From: Methanolobus sp.
GTDB taxonomy: Archaea > Halobacteriota > Methanosarcinia > Methanosarcinales > Methanosarcinaceae
NCBI RefSeq assembly: GCF_030682845.1
Contig: NZ_JAUXNK010000076.1
Span: forward strand, 1 to 55,881
Length of the DNA: 55,881 bases
Direction of reading: 5' to 3'
Part shown: positions 1-9,793 of the stretch, piece after piece
Layout of the letters: each line of letters begins with the position of its first letter
Numbering within the stretch: position 1 is the stretch's first letter
Notes under the pieces: generated by a model
What the model was told of the DNA's origin: nothing
What the model saw: the letters and a program-made list of their open reading frames with translations, nothing else
Database searches by the model: none
Position numbers and translations under genes: made by a program

Positions 1-3000
1 GGCATCAAACCAGGAACCCAGCTTGTGCTCATGAAAAAAGTTAAGACCTCTGATACTATACCTTCAAACAATTCACCTCACCTGAATATCTCCTTCGTGA
101 CCGGCTATTCATCCTATGAGAATGAACTTGTTTCCGTTGCAGAAAGGATTAACGCCAATACGAACCTTAACATAACTTTCAGTTATTATATTACCACCAA
201 ACTGCCTGACGATATAGACCTCAGCCAAGAGGACATCATCTATATTGTGATGGTTACCCAGAGCGCATCAATACTTCAGGACACGATACAGGATGCAATA
301 GATAACGGCGCTGTTGTCATAGGTTCAAACACTTACCTGCCTGAAAGTGATTATGACGTACCGGAAGAGTTTGCTGACCTGACCGATTTTAAGAAATACC
401 TCTCTAATTATTGGTCCGGAGGAGCTTCTGATGATACTAATTTCGATAATCTGATGTTCTATCTTGCAAAGACATTCTATGGGCGCTCAGATCTTACGGT
501 TGTAGAGTATTCCGGCCTTGATAGAGCAATATACCATCCTGCAATGACAACGACTCCCGTAGAATTCTTTGCGGGAGATGCCGAAGAGTATTTCGAATGG
601 TATGCAAACCGAACCTATGGCCATGCCTTTAGTGAGAACGCACCGACAGTCGGGATCACTTTCTATAAGTCATACTACCCTGACGACATGGACCCCATAG
701 ATAAATTAATAGATGGATTTGAGGCAAAGGGCGTCAATGTAATTGCATGCTATGGAAATGCTGACAATTACCTAGATGGGTACTTTAACTACAGCAGCCA
801 GACAAAAGTTGATGCTGTCGTTTCCTTCCACTACCGTGGGAATTACTTTGACATCGAAAGCATGGGAGTTCCTGTGATGAACGCCGTGCTCAACGGCTAT
901 ATGAACACAAGCCAGTGGATAGAAACCAGCACCCCACTACCTGTCACTAATATGCTGAGGATATACGGACCCGAGACCGAAGGGCTGATAGATCCTATCA
1001 TGATTGGGGCAAAGGAAACTATCCAGATGGGTAACAGCACAGTTGATAAGTACATAGCCCATGAAGGCCAGGTCCAGTGGCTAGTTGACCGCACCATCGC
1101 ACAGGCAAATCTTGGACTCAAAAATGAATCAGACAAGAAAGTTGCTGTGATCTACTACAACCACGGTGGCGGCAAGGATAACATCGGAGCGTCATACCTT
1201 GAGGTCACTCCTAGTATTGTCAATCTCCTTGAAGCAATGGAAGATGCCGGTTATGACCTTGATGGCAGTCTCATACCCAACAAGACAGAACTTGTGAACC
1301 TCATGGTTTATCAGGGAAGGAATGTCGGTACCTGGGCACCGGGGGAACTTGAAGCGCTTGTTAAGACAGGAGAGGTAGTACTGCTCCCGGAAAGCACTTA
1401 CACATCGTGGTTCAACGAGCTTCCTGAACAAAGAAGAAACGAGGTCATTGACATGTGGGGAGAAGCACCTGGCAAGATCATGGTCCATACCGAGGACAAT
1501 GGCGACAGGTTCATAGTCATCCCTCAGATCAGCCTTAGCGACAATGTTATACTTGCTCCTCAGCCATCACGTGGCTGGTTTGAAAACTACGAAACACTAT
1601 ACCACGACACCGAACTGCCACCTAACCACCAGTACATCGCGTTCTATCTGTGGATGCAGCACGAATTCGATGCCGATGTAATGGTGAACATGGGAAGGCA
1701 CGGGACCGTTGAGTGGTTGCCTGGCAAGGATTTCTGTCTTCTAAGTGACGAATGGCCTGCCCTCATGGTTGGCGATATACCGGTCATATATCCTTATGTC
1801 ATGGATGGCATGGGCGAAGGCATGCAGGCAAAGCGCCGGGGCAATGCTGTAATTATCGACCACCTGATACCACCTGTGATATCTGCCGGTCTTTACGGCA
1901 ATTACAGTACCCTCAGCAGTGAGATAACATCCTACCAGACCTCTCTTGCAGAGGATGAGAACCTGAAACAGGCTCATCTGCAGGACATAATTGACCTGGC
2001 CGTTGAGCTTGGGCTTGATGAACATGTCAACATGAGCCTGGCTGACAGCAACGAGACAGTTGATGAATTCCTTGATGAGCTCACGGATGTACTCTATGAA
2101 CTAAGGAGCCTGTCAATGCCATACGGACTGCACATACTGGGAGAAGCGCCACAAGACCAGGCAATTGTGGGAATGGTCAATTCCATGCTTGGCAACGAGT
2201 TTGCAGAACAGGTTGCAGCATATAACAATTCGGATTCCGCACATTACGACCTGCTGTCAAAGGTACTTCTGGAAGGAGATGACATAACGGATGCACAAGT
2301 ACAGATACTTGGTACCACTTCCACAGATATCGAAATATATCTGAATACTGCCATCGATCATGCACAACTGCTCTCAGAGGCCGGAGATGAGATCGAGCAG
2401 GTCCTGAAAGCCATGAACGGAGAATACATACGGCCAAACCTTGGCGGTGACCCGGTAATGCGTCCGGACACTCTTCCCTCTGGAAGCAATTTCTATGCTT
2501 TCGATGAGCAGCTCATCCCTACAAAGCAGGCATGGGAGCAGGGGAAGGCCCTTGTTGACCAATGGCTTGCAGAGTACGTGGCAACTAATGGAGAATATCC
2601 CACAAAGGTCGGATACATACTCTGGGCAGGTGAGTCCACACGCCATGAAGGCATAATGGAATCACAGCTCCTCTACATGATGGGAATAGAACCTGTATGG
2701 AACCCTGCTAACGGCAAGGTGGAGGACGTTAAGTTCATTGAATCCTCTGAGTTGGGAAGACCGCGTATCGATGTTATCGTGCAGATATCCGGCCTGTACA
2801 GGGACACGTTCCCGATGAAAGTGCATCTGATAGACAAGGCTGTAAGGCTTGCCTATGAGCAGGAAGAGGCAGACGTATATGAAAACTACGTGGCCCGGAA
2901 CACGAATGCATTGCAGGCGGTTCTGAACCAGACCATACAGGATGATAACCTGTCTCTGGACGTTTCACTGTTCAGGGTATTCGGTCCGGCCGACGGGAAC

Positions 3001-4206
3001 TATGGAACAGGCATGGCAAATGCTGCATCTGCCAGTGACACGTGGGAAAATAATACAGAACTTGCAGAGTTCTACATCAGAAGGATGAGCTACGTCTACG
3101 GCCAGAACATCTGGGGGCAGACTATCGCCGAATATGTCAAGCAACAGACCGGCAGAGTAGTGGATATCGATAACACGGTTGTCTTTGAGAATAACCTGAA
3201 CGATACACATGCCATATTCCACAGCAGAAGTTCCAACACTTACGGTTCGCTTGACATTGATGATTTCTACCAGTACATGGGAGGACTGTACAATGCCATC
3301 AAATACGCCTCCGGCACCGCACCTGAGACTTATGTGGTGAACCTGCAGGATCTCAGTGACCTTCAGATACAGACGTTGCAGACCTATCTTGCTAACGAAC
3401 TATATTCAAGGTATTTCAACCCCTTGTGGATAAGCGGCATGCAGCAGCATGGTTTTGAAGGCGCCAGGGAGATGGAGAGTTTCATTGAGCATCTCTGGGG
3501 TTGGGAAGCCCTTAACCCGGACCTTATCAGCGATAATGTCTGGAACAAAGTGTATGAGAACTATTTCGCCAATGCTGAGCTTAGCGGCTGGCTGAAGGAG
3601 AACAACCCCTACGCCTACCAGGCAATGGTTGCCAGGATGACCGAAACCGTCAGGAAAGGAAACTGGGACGCTTCAGATGAAGCTTTAAAAAGCCTTGTGG
3701 CCGAGCAAGTTAGGGCAGTCATTGATAGTGGCGCCACATGCTGCCACCATACATGTGGTAATATACTCAACCAGGCATTTGTAGACGGAATTGCACAGGG
3801 ACTTGTTAAAACCGGACAGCTTAGCCAAAGTGAACTTGACATGTATAAGAAGATCATGGAGACAGCTACGACTGGAACGACACCTACGACTCCAACGGAG
3901 AAAACATCCAGCTCATCTTCCAGCTCAAGCATCACCGGAAAAGAGCTCAGCATAGTAGAAACTGGCTCAGGCAACCAGACTTCTATGAATGAAGCAGGAG
4001 CAGGCACTGATCTTGATAAGGATGTATCGATGAAGTCTCCTGTACAGGACAACTATGTAGAAGGCTATGAGATGACGAGAGAAAGTGTCACAACGCCGGA
4101 GAACAGCGGTCCTTCAATATCCGGGTCTGACATAATCGCCTCTGTGTTCGTAATGGCAGGTGTCGGAGCAATTTACCTGGGATTTGTGAGGAGGAGGAAA
4201 CTCTAA
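1..4206 (+). CDS. Surface CobN-like cobaltochelatase homologue, membrane anchored (5' partial)
   Basis: CobN is the large subunit of aerobic cobaltochelatase and is related to Mg-chelatase ChlH. This copy appears to act outside the cell. The frame is open from base 1. The first candidate starts (GTG 25, ATG 31) lack a signal peptide, and the visible N-terminus aligns with roughly residue 320 onward of the next gene's product, so about 300 residues probably lie upstream of the window. The CobN signature HGT-x-EWLPGK is encoded near 1699-1728. A cysteine/histidine motif, TCCHHTCGN, is encoded near 3737-3763. The tail is a Ser/Thr-rich linker, one transmembrane helix and a basic end (RRRKL), as in archaeal surface anchors. 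The metal and tetrapyrrole substrate are not evident from sequence. No CobS/CobT or ChlI/ChlD partner lies nearby. Confidence 0.85.
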   Translation, partial: GIKPGTQLVLMKKVKTSDTIPSNNSPHLNISFVTGYSSYENELVSVAERINANTNLNITFSYYITTKLPDDIDLSQEDIIYIVMVTQSASILQDTIQDAIDNGAVVIGSNTYLPESDYDVPEEFADLTDFKKYLSNYWSGGASDDTNFDNLMFYLAKTFYGRSDLTVVEYSGLDRAIYHPAMTTTPVEFFAGDAEEYFEWYANRTYGHAFSENAPTVGITFYKSYYPDDMDPIDKLIDGFEAKGVNVIACYGNADNYLDGYFNYSSQTKVDAVVSFHYRGNYFDIESMGVPVMNAVLNGYMNTSQWIETSTPLPVTNMLRIYGPETEGLIDPIMIGAKETIQMGNSTVDKYIAHEGQVQWLVDRTIAQANLGLKNESDKKVAVIYYNHGGGKDNIGASYLEVTPSIVNLLEAMEDAGYDLDGSLIPNKTELVNLMVYQGRNVGTWAPGELEALVKTGEVVLLPESTYTSWFNELPEQRRNEVIDMWGEAPGKIMVHTEDNGDRFIVIPQISLSDNVILAPQPSRGWFENYETLYHDTELPPNHQYIAFYLWMQHEFDADVMVNMGRHGTVEWLPGKDFCLLSDEWPALMVGDIPVIYPYVMDGMGEGMQAKRRGNAVIIDHLIPPVISAGLYGNYSTLSSEITSYQTSLAEDENLKQAHLQDIIDLAVELGLDEHVNMSLADSNETVDEFLDELTDVLYELRSLSMPYGLHILGEAPQDQAIVGMVNSMLGNEFAEQVAAYNNSDSAHYDLLSKVLLEGDDITDAQVQILGTTSTDIEIYLNTAIDHAQLLSEAGDEIEQVLKAMNGEYIRPNLGGDPVMRPDTLPSGSNFYAFDEQLIPTKQAWEQGKALVDQWLAEYVATNGEYPTKVGYILWAGESTRHEGIMESQLLYMMGIEPVWNPANGKVEDVKFIESSELGRPRIDVIVQISGLYRDTFPMKVHLIDKAVRLAYEQEEADVYENYVARNTNALQAVLNQTIQDDNLSLDVSLFRVFGPADGNYGTGMANAASASDTWENNTELAEFYIRRMSYVYGQNIWGQTIAEYVKQQTGRVVDIDNTVVFENNLNDTHAIFHSRSSNTYGSLDIDDFYQYMGGLYNAIKYASGTAPETYVVNLQDLSDLQIQTLQTYLANELYSRYFNPLWISGMQQHGFEGAREMESFIEHLWGWEALNPDLISDNVWNKVYENYFANAELSGWLKENNPYAYQAMVARMTETVRKGNWDASDEALKSLVAEQVRAVIDSGATCCHHTCGNILNQAFVDGIAQGLVKTGQLSQSELDMYKKIMETATTGTTPTTPTEKTSSSSSSSSITGKELSIVETGSGNQTSMNEAGAGTDLDKDVSMKSPVQDNYVEGYEMTRESVTTPENSGPSISGSDIIASVFVMAGVGAIYLGFVRRRKL

Positions 4207-4226
4207 GTAAGCACGATTGACTTTGT

Positions 4227-4253
4227 AGGCACTTTTTCTTTTTTGTGCCTTTT
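4227..4253 (+). terminator. Hairpin with T-rich loop after the first cobN-like gene
   Basis: A 6-bp stem (AGGCAC pairing with GTGCCT) encloses a loop of nearly all T and is followed by TTTT. It lies 21 bases after the stop codon. Archaeal termination depends mainly on U-rich tracts, which this provides. A GTG inside it (4245) can open the next reading frame, but it should not be used as that gene's start. Confidence 0.6.
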
Positions 4254-4296
4254 CATATACTGGATCTGATTAAGAATATGCTCAAAACAGAAGTAA

Positions 4297-4334
4297 GACA
4301 CTCCCTCAAGCCGCCAAGCAAAACAGGGAGTGTC
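4297..4334 (+). promoter_or_regulatory. Leader hairpin upstream of the second cobN-like gene
   Basis: A perfect 10-bp inverted repeat (GACACTCCCT and AGGGAGTGTC) with an 18-base loop sits 24 bases before the ATG and 14 bases before the Shine-Dalgarno sequence. A TATA-like element near 4252-4261 would place transcription start around 4285, so the hairpin would lie in the 5' leader. It could be a regulatory RNA structure or a protein-binding palindrome. I recognise no known riboswitch consensus in it. Confidence 0.45.
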
Positions 4335-4358
4335 CTGAGCACGCTATCGGAGGATAAC

Positions 4359-7300
4359 ATGCAACTAAAAATAAAACCCATATTGGTATTAAGTATATTG
4401 TTGTTGGTTTCACTAACAGGTGTTGCCGCAGCAGATGAACAGAAGATAAAGATATTGTATGTAGCATACAGCCCAAACAATGCTCTGGAAATGGCCAGCC
4501 AGACGTGTGTGTATAGTGATCTAATAGAATATGCATACATACCTGGCTACAACACAACAACATGGGGTGCCAGCGATGAACTGCTTGCTGCAGCTCAGAG
4601 CGGTTTGCTACTGGACCAAGACATCATATTCTGTGATATGCTCTCATCTAATGTGTACACCGAGACCAATGATAGCTTCCACCAGGCTCATGAAAATGGC
4701 ATCTCTGTGCTGAGTATACGCTCAAGCGGCACGCCTTCGTATTTCAACTACGTCTCCGATGGTAAGCAGGACGATGCGATATGCAATTATTACAACAACA
4801 TGGGCATCTCGGGCAAGGGGCTTGAGAATGCGGAGAACCTGCTGATATACCTGGCAAAGGAGTATGGCAACCATTCTGAGATAACAAGCACATGGGGCAC
4901 TACGGCCAGTAATTCTGATGAATTCCTGTTCATCCTTGGTACGGATTTCAATAAAAATGCACTCATTACCGCTGCCTCTGCAGCTGATATATCCTTACAG
5001 CTCAATGCAACGATCCTCTCTACAGATGAAGTTCACGATGACTTCAATTTTTCAAAATACGGAGTAATCTTCATTGAGTCACAGGACGAGATTCTTGTCA
5101 ATGACACATGGGAAAACAGTATTAATGCCGCAAGAAGTGCCGGTGCAAAAGTAATCGGCTACAACCTCTCAGAAAAAATCACCCTGACCAATATAGACCT
5201 GTATTCAGATGAATACACAGACATTGAAAGGTTCTGGATACAGGGCGGGGAGGCTAACATGGCGAACATGCTCAGGGTCATGGGGCAGAAATTCGCAGGC
5301 TTGTGGACTAACAAGGCCTATACACCGGAGATAGTACATCCAAAGGTGAATGTGACCTATATCATCAACTCCGATTCAAGCCTATATTATATGAATCTCG
5401 TAATCTCTCAGAGGGATGTCATCACCGATCGTTTCAACGTAAAGGTTATGAGCGGGCAGGAGGCAATAAACAGTTCTGTGGACCTTTCAGATGAGGATGT
5501 TGTGATACTTTACATGGTGGGGGCCAATGAATTCCCCCTGCTGAAGGATGATCTTATCGCTGCAAAGGACAATGGGGGCCAGATAGGTATGTTCGGCATG
5601 CTGCCGGATTCCTACGGCATCACTACTTTCGATATGCTGAACCCGCCTCACAGCGCAATGACGACATACCTGTATAACAGTGGATATGAGAACATGGAAA
5701 ACTGGATCCGCTGTGTCGGTGCGACCCTTGAGGATGTCTACATACAATATGCACCTGCTGCTCCTCCTTCCATCCCCGACGACGGTATCTACCACCCGGA
5801 AGCTTTTCCAAGGATCTTTGACAACAGCGCTGAATACCTTGAATGGTATGCCGACCATGGATACAACCCATCTGCACCTACTATAGGCATAATAGGTGGC
5901 AGGCTGGGTAAGACAACCCGAGATTACAATACAGAGGATACACTGATAAGGAACATCGAGTCCAAGGGTTACAATGTCATCTACACTACCTACAAAGTGT
6001 GTGAGGCAGATGTTGACTACATCACCATGGATGGAGAGGTGCTTGTTGATTCCCTGATAAGCCTGAAGGGATTCTACCTTAACTACAATGACCATGAAAA
6101 GGGTGTAGAGTACCTTAAGGACTACAACGTCCCGGTAATAAAAGGAATAATGGATTACTACTACACGCCTGACCAATACATTGCCGGATTACATGGACTG
6201 AGCCCGACATCTATTCCCTACCAGGTCACACAACCGGAGATAGACGGACTGACCGACTACATATGGATTGCCGGAAGGGTGAAAGATCCGGTCACAGGAC
6301 AGTATTACTACGAGCCTATTGATGAACAGGTGGACTGGATCTGCGACCGTGCCATTGCATGGGCTGAACTTGGAAAGAAAGAGAATGCTGACAAAAAGAT
6401 CAGTGTAATCTACTACAACCACGAGGGAGGAAAGAACAATATCGGCGCAAGCTATCTGGATATTGGTTCCAGTTTCACTATACTGCTCGACCAGATGCGG
6501 GCCGTAGGCTATGATATAGGCAACGGCGACATTCCAACCGGAGGAGAATTCATCGAACTGTTCATAACCAGCAGGAATGTGGGTACATGGGCACCGGGAG
6601 AACTGGAGAAGGTAGTGGACTCCGGCATGGTCACCATGATGCCAGTGGACGAATACCTTACATGGTACAACACTTTGCCGGCATCCGTCAGGGACCATGT
6701 GGAATCCAGATGGGGAGAGGCACCAGGCAATGTCATGGTTTATGAGAATGCCAGCGGGAAGTATTTTGTTATACCGACCATACAGATGGGCAATGTCAAT
6801 TTCATACCGCAGCCCACCAGAGCCGGCCTCTCGGATGAATCCATAATATACCACGACAAGGAACTGCCCCCTACCCATCAGTACCTTGCAACGTACTTCT
6901 GGATAAACAACGTATATGATGCGGATGCCATGATCCACTTCGGTACGCACGGCACACAGGAATGGCTCCCCGGAAAAGAGGTAGGGCTCTGGAGATACGA
7001 CTATCCGTCCATCATGGTTGCTGAAACACCTGTGATATATCCATACATCATGGACAACGTAGGAGAAGGCACCCAGGCCAAACGCCGTGGAAATGCTGTC
7101 ATTATAGACCACCTGACTCCTGCAATTACGGAGGCCGGCCTTTACGGGGAACTTGCAGAGATCCATGAAAAGATCCATAATTATAAAGATGCAAAGTCAA
7201 AAAGTGAAACTGCAATGATGGCGCTTTATCGCAACCGCACGATAGAGCTGTACGATTCTATCAGCCTTGAGGATGACCTTGAGGTCACATCCGCTGAACT

Positions 7301-9491
7301 GCAGGCCATGACCGACGACGAGTTTGAGTACTTCCTTGATGCAGTGCTTCACGACTACCTGCATGAACTCCAGTCTACGCTCATGCCGCTTGGACTTCAT
7401 ATATTCGGAGTTGCACCGCAAGATAACAAACTTGTCAACATGGTAAAATCCATGCTTGGTAATACCCTTACAGAGAATATCTTCAACGTACTCCCGAAAA
7501 CAGAAGGTGGTGAAGAGAATTGGGATGATGAAGAGGATTGGGAAAATCAGGCCGATGCTTATGCACTGGATATTCTGAATTCAACAATACTGAACGGAAC
7601 AAATGTTTCTGATGCACAGTATGACATCCTCGGCCAGGAATATGAGAACATTACTGCAAACCTGAACACGGCGCTTGTTTATGCAGATAACCTTGGCAGG
7701 ACAACACAGGAAATAGGCCAGACCCTCCGTGCCCTCAATGCAGAATATATAGAGCCAGGTCCGGGAAACGACCCCATACGCAACCCTGAAGCACTACCAA
7801 CAGGCCGGAACTTCTACAGCTTTGACCAGAGAGCATTCCCGGATCCAGAAACAGAAGCCATGGGAGTAATCCTTGCCGAACAGATGCTGAAGGCATACCA
7901 ATCCGAACACAACGGAACATACCCTAACAAAGTAAGCTACATACTGTGGTCTGTGGAAACTATGCGTCACAGGGGACTGATGGAAGCACAGATATACGCA
8001 ATGCTTGGTGTCAAGCCGACCAGAAGTTCCGGCAGGATCACCGGCTTTACTGTGGTCCCGCAGGAGGAGATGACACATCCGAGGATAGATGTGCTGCTCA
8101 TACCATCCGGACTCTATCGTGATACCTTCCCATATCAGCTGGAGTTGATGGATACTGCCATCAGGCAGGTTGCTGAGCTCAATGAATCCAATGAGACGAA
8201 CTACGTAAGATGGAACTCACTAAAAATAGAACAGGCATTGCTGGAAAGCGGCTATAACGAAAGCACTGCGCACTACGTTTCACAATCCAGGATATTTAGC
8301 GAGGCTCCCGGAACTTACGGAACAGGCATGTCTGAAGCTGCCGCAGCAAGTAACACCTGGGAAGACGATTCAGTTCTTGCGGAACTCTTCATATCCAGAA
8401 TGTCCAACATATACGGCAAGGATGCATGGGGCGTCAGTTATGAGACTGTGTTCAGGATGAATCTGATGGATGTGGATGCAGCAATCCACAGCGATAGCTC
8501 TAACCTGTACGGCCTTATTGACAACGACGACTACTACTCTTATCTGGGAGGACTTGCACTTGCTGTGAGGTCACTTACAGGAGAGAATCCGAGCATGTAC
8601 GTTGCTGATCTTAAGAGTACAGCTAATCCACAGGTTGTCACGCTTTCTGAAGCCTTCAGGAATGAGCTGCGTGCAAGGTATCTCAACCCGAGCTGGATAT
8701 CCGGAATGATGGAATACGATTATGCCGGTGCCAGGGAGATGATGAAATTCGTAGAGTACATGTGGGGCTGGGACGCGATGACACCGGACCTTGTTAAAGA
8801 CTCGGACTGGAACCAGATATATGATGTCTATGTGACAGACAAGTACGACCTGGGCCTTGACGAATACTTCAAGGACAATCCTTACCAGTACCAATCCATG
8901 ACTGGAAGGATGCTTGAGACAACAAGAAAACTGGATTCTGAAGGAAATCCATACTGGTATGCTTCAGATGAAGTTATACAGAGCCTTGTCAAAGAGTATG
9001 TCGAATCTGTTGTCGCCAGCGGTGTCACTTGCTGCCACCACACCTGTGGCAATCCGTTGCTGGATAATTATGTACGCAGTGTGATGACAACTACGGGTGT
9101 TGTTGACGTGTCAACTGCAAAGGAGTATGAGAGGCTCATGCAGGAAGCGACAAAGAGGGAAAGTACCCCTGTCACAGAAGAAAGCACCACTCGTAAGAGC
9201 AGCAGTTCTACAGGCACCGACCTGAAGGTAGTCGAGTCAGGTTCCGGTTCAACGAACCAGACAATGATGAGTGAATCAGGCGCGGGAATGGACACCAACA
9301 CACCCGTACAGGACTCTGCAATGTCAACACCCGACAACTACATTGAAGGCTACGAAATGACGAAGGAAAGCGTCACACAGCCGGATAGCAGCGGGCCTTC
9401 TTTCTCGGGCTCTGACATAATAGCTTCAGTGCTTGTGCTTGCTGCCGTCGGAGCCATCTACATGGGATTCTGGAAGAGGAGGAAAATGTAA
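4359..9491 (+). CDS. Surface CobN-like cobaltochelatase homologue with signal peptide and C-terminal anchor
   Basis: The product has 1710 residues. The start ATG 4359 is chosen because GGAGG lies 5 bases upstream and it gives a classic signal peptide (MQLKIKPILVLSILLLV, cleavage near VAAADE). The longer frame from GTG 4245 begins inside a terminator-like hairpin. Residues of roughly 25-600 form repeated alpha/beta segments. The CobN core follows, with FGTHGTQEWLPGKE encoded near 6941-6979 and TCCHHTCGN near 9028-9054. The C-terminus carries a Ser/Thr linker, one transmembrane helix and KRRKM, almost the same anchor as the preceding paralogue (GYEMT-x-ESVT ... SGSDIIASV). The protein should face the outside of the membrane. 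A role in metal insertion into, or binding of, corrinoids or other tetrapyrroles is inferred from family only. Confidence 0.87.
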   Translation: MQLKIKPILVLSILLLVSLTGVAAADEQKIKILYVAYSPNNALEMASQTCVYSDLIEYAYIPGYNTTTWGASDELLAAAQSGLLLDQDIIFCDMLSSNVYTETNDSFHQAHENGISVLSIRSSGTPSYFNYVSDGKQDDAICNYYNNMGISGKGLENAENLLIYLAKEYGNHSEITSTWGTTASNSDEFLFILGTDFNKNALITAASAADISLQLNATILSTDEVHDDFNFSKYGVIFIESQDEILVNDTWENSINAARSAGAKVIGYNLSEKITLTNIDLYSDEYTDIERFWIQGGEANMANMLRVMGQKFAGLWTNKAYTPEIVHPKVNVTYIINSDSSLYYMNLVISQRDVITDRFNVKVMSGQEAINSSVDLSDEDVVILYMVGANEFPLLKDDLIAAKDNGGQIGMFGMLPDSYGITTFDMLNPPHSAMTTYLYNSGYENMENWIRCVGATLEDVYIQYAPAAPPSIPDDGIYHPEAFPRIFDNSAEYLEWYADHGYNPSAPTIGIIGGRLGKTTRDYNTEDTLIRNIESKGYNVIYTTYKVCEADVDYITMDGEVLVDSLISLKGFYLNYNDHEKGVEYLKDYNVPVIKGIMDYYYTPDQYIAGLHGLSPTSIPYQVTQPEIDGLTDYIWIAGRVKDPVTGQYYYEPIDEQVDWICDRAIAWAELGKKENADKKISVIYYNHEGGKNNIGASYLDIGSSFTILLDQMRAVGYDIGNGDIPTGGEFIELFITSRNVGTWAPGELEKVVDSGMVTMMPVDEYLTWYNTLPASVRDHVESRWGEAPGNVMVYENASGKYFVIPTIQMGNVNFIPQPTRAGLSDESIIYHDKELPPTHQYLATYFWINNVYDADAMIHFGTHGTQEWLPGKEVGLWRYDYPSIMVAETPVIYPYIMDNVGEGTQAKRRGNAVIIDHLTPAITEAGLYGELAEIHEKIHNYKDAKSKSETAMMALYRNRTIELYDSISLEDDLEVTSAELQAMTDDEFEYFLDAVLHDYLHELQSTLMPLGLHIFGVAPQDNKLVNMVKSMLGNTLTENIFNVLPKTEGGEENWDDEEDWENQADAYALDILNSTILNGTNVSDAQYDILGQEYENITANLNTALVYADNLGRTTQEIGQTLRALNAEYIEPGPGNDPIRNPEALPTGRNFYSFDQRAFPDPETEAMGVILAEQMLKAYQSEHNGTYPNKVSYILWSVETMRHRGLMEAQIYAMLGVKPTRSSGRITGFTVVPQEEMTHPRIDVLLIPSGLYRDTFPYQLELMDTAIRQVAELNESNETNYVRWNSLKIEQALLESGYNESTAHYVSQSRIFSEAPGTYGTGMSEAAAASNTWEDDSVLAELFISRMSNIYGKDAWGVSYETVFRMNLMDVDAAIHSDSSNLYGLIDNDDYYSYLGGLALAVRSLTGENPSMYVADLKSTANPQVVTLSEAFRNELRARYLNPSWISGMMEYDYAGAREMMKFVEYMWGWDAMTPDLVKDSDWNQIYDVYVTDKYDLGLDEYFKDNPYQYQSMTGRMLETTRKLDSEGNPYWYASDEVIQSLVKEYVESVVASGVTCCHHTCGNPLLDNYVRSVMTTTGVVDVSTAKEYERLMQEATKRESTPVTEESTTRKSSSSTGTDLKVVESGSGSTNQTMMSESGAGMDTNTPVQDSAMSTPDNYIEGYEMTKESVTQPDSSGPSFSGSDIIASVLVLAAVGAIYMGFWKRRKM

Positions 9492-9502
9492 AATACACAA
9501 AG

Positions 9503-9537
9503 GAACATGTCAGCAGAGCCTGGCATGTTCTTATTTT
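9503..9537 (+). terminator. Hairpin plus T-rich tract after the second cobN-like gene
   Basis: A 7-bp stem (GAACATG and CATGTTC) with a 14-base loop is followed by TTATTTT. It lies 11 bases after the stop codon and separates the cobN-like pair from the protease genes. Confidence 0.55.
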
Positions 9538-9793
9538 CGATATATTTCAGACTTACTTCAGATTTATCATTTGATGCATATCCTTTAGCTTGGCTGTGTT
9601 ATTTGTCCTTTTTACTTGCGCATAGTGTTGGTTATTCTTATTAGGGCTAATCTGAAACAATTATATGAATTAAATATTAGTACTATTATAACTGATTTAA
9701 GATACATATCTAATTTTATATATGTTTAAATTCAGATATGTAAAGAGTTACGGATAAGCCCTGTAATGTCGACTAAAAACCGGAAGTCTGGCA
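9538..9793 (+). promoter_or_regulatory. AT-rich intergenic promoter region of the first subtilase
   Basis: No gene is visible here. The stretch is strongly AT-rich. The best TATA-like element is TTTATATATG at about 9715-9724, which would start transcription near 9748 and leave a leader of about 45 bases. The Shine-Dalgarno match before ATG 9794 is weak (GGAAG). Confidence 0.4.

Noticed and set aside
2161-2175. GCAATTGTGGGAA in the first cobN-like gene as a further operator copy
   Set aside because: It is within coding sequence, has several mismatches and lacks the symmetric left arm.
4297-4334. Cobalamin riboswitch in the leader of the second cobN-like gene
   Set aside because: The hairpin is too short and I see no B12-box-like sequence. 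Only a simple stem-loop is supported.
4245-4358. N-terminal extension of the second CobN-like protein from GTG 4245
   Set aside because: The GTG lies inside a terminator-like hairpin. ATG 4359 has GGAGG and begins a true signal peptide.
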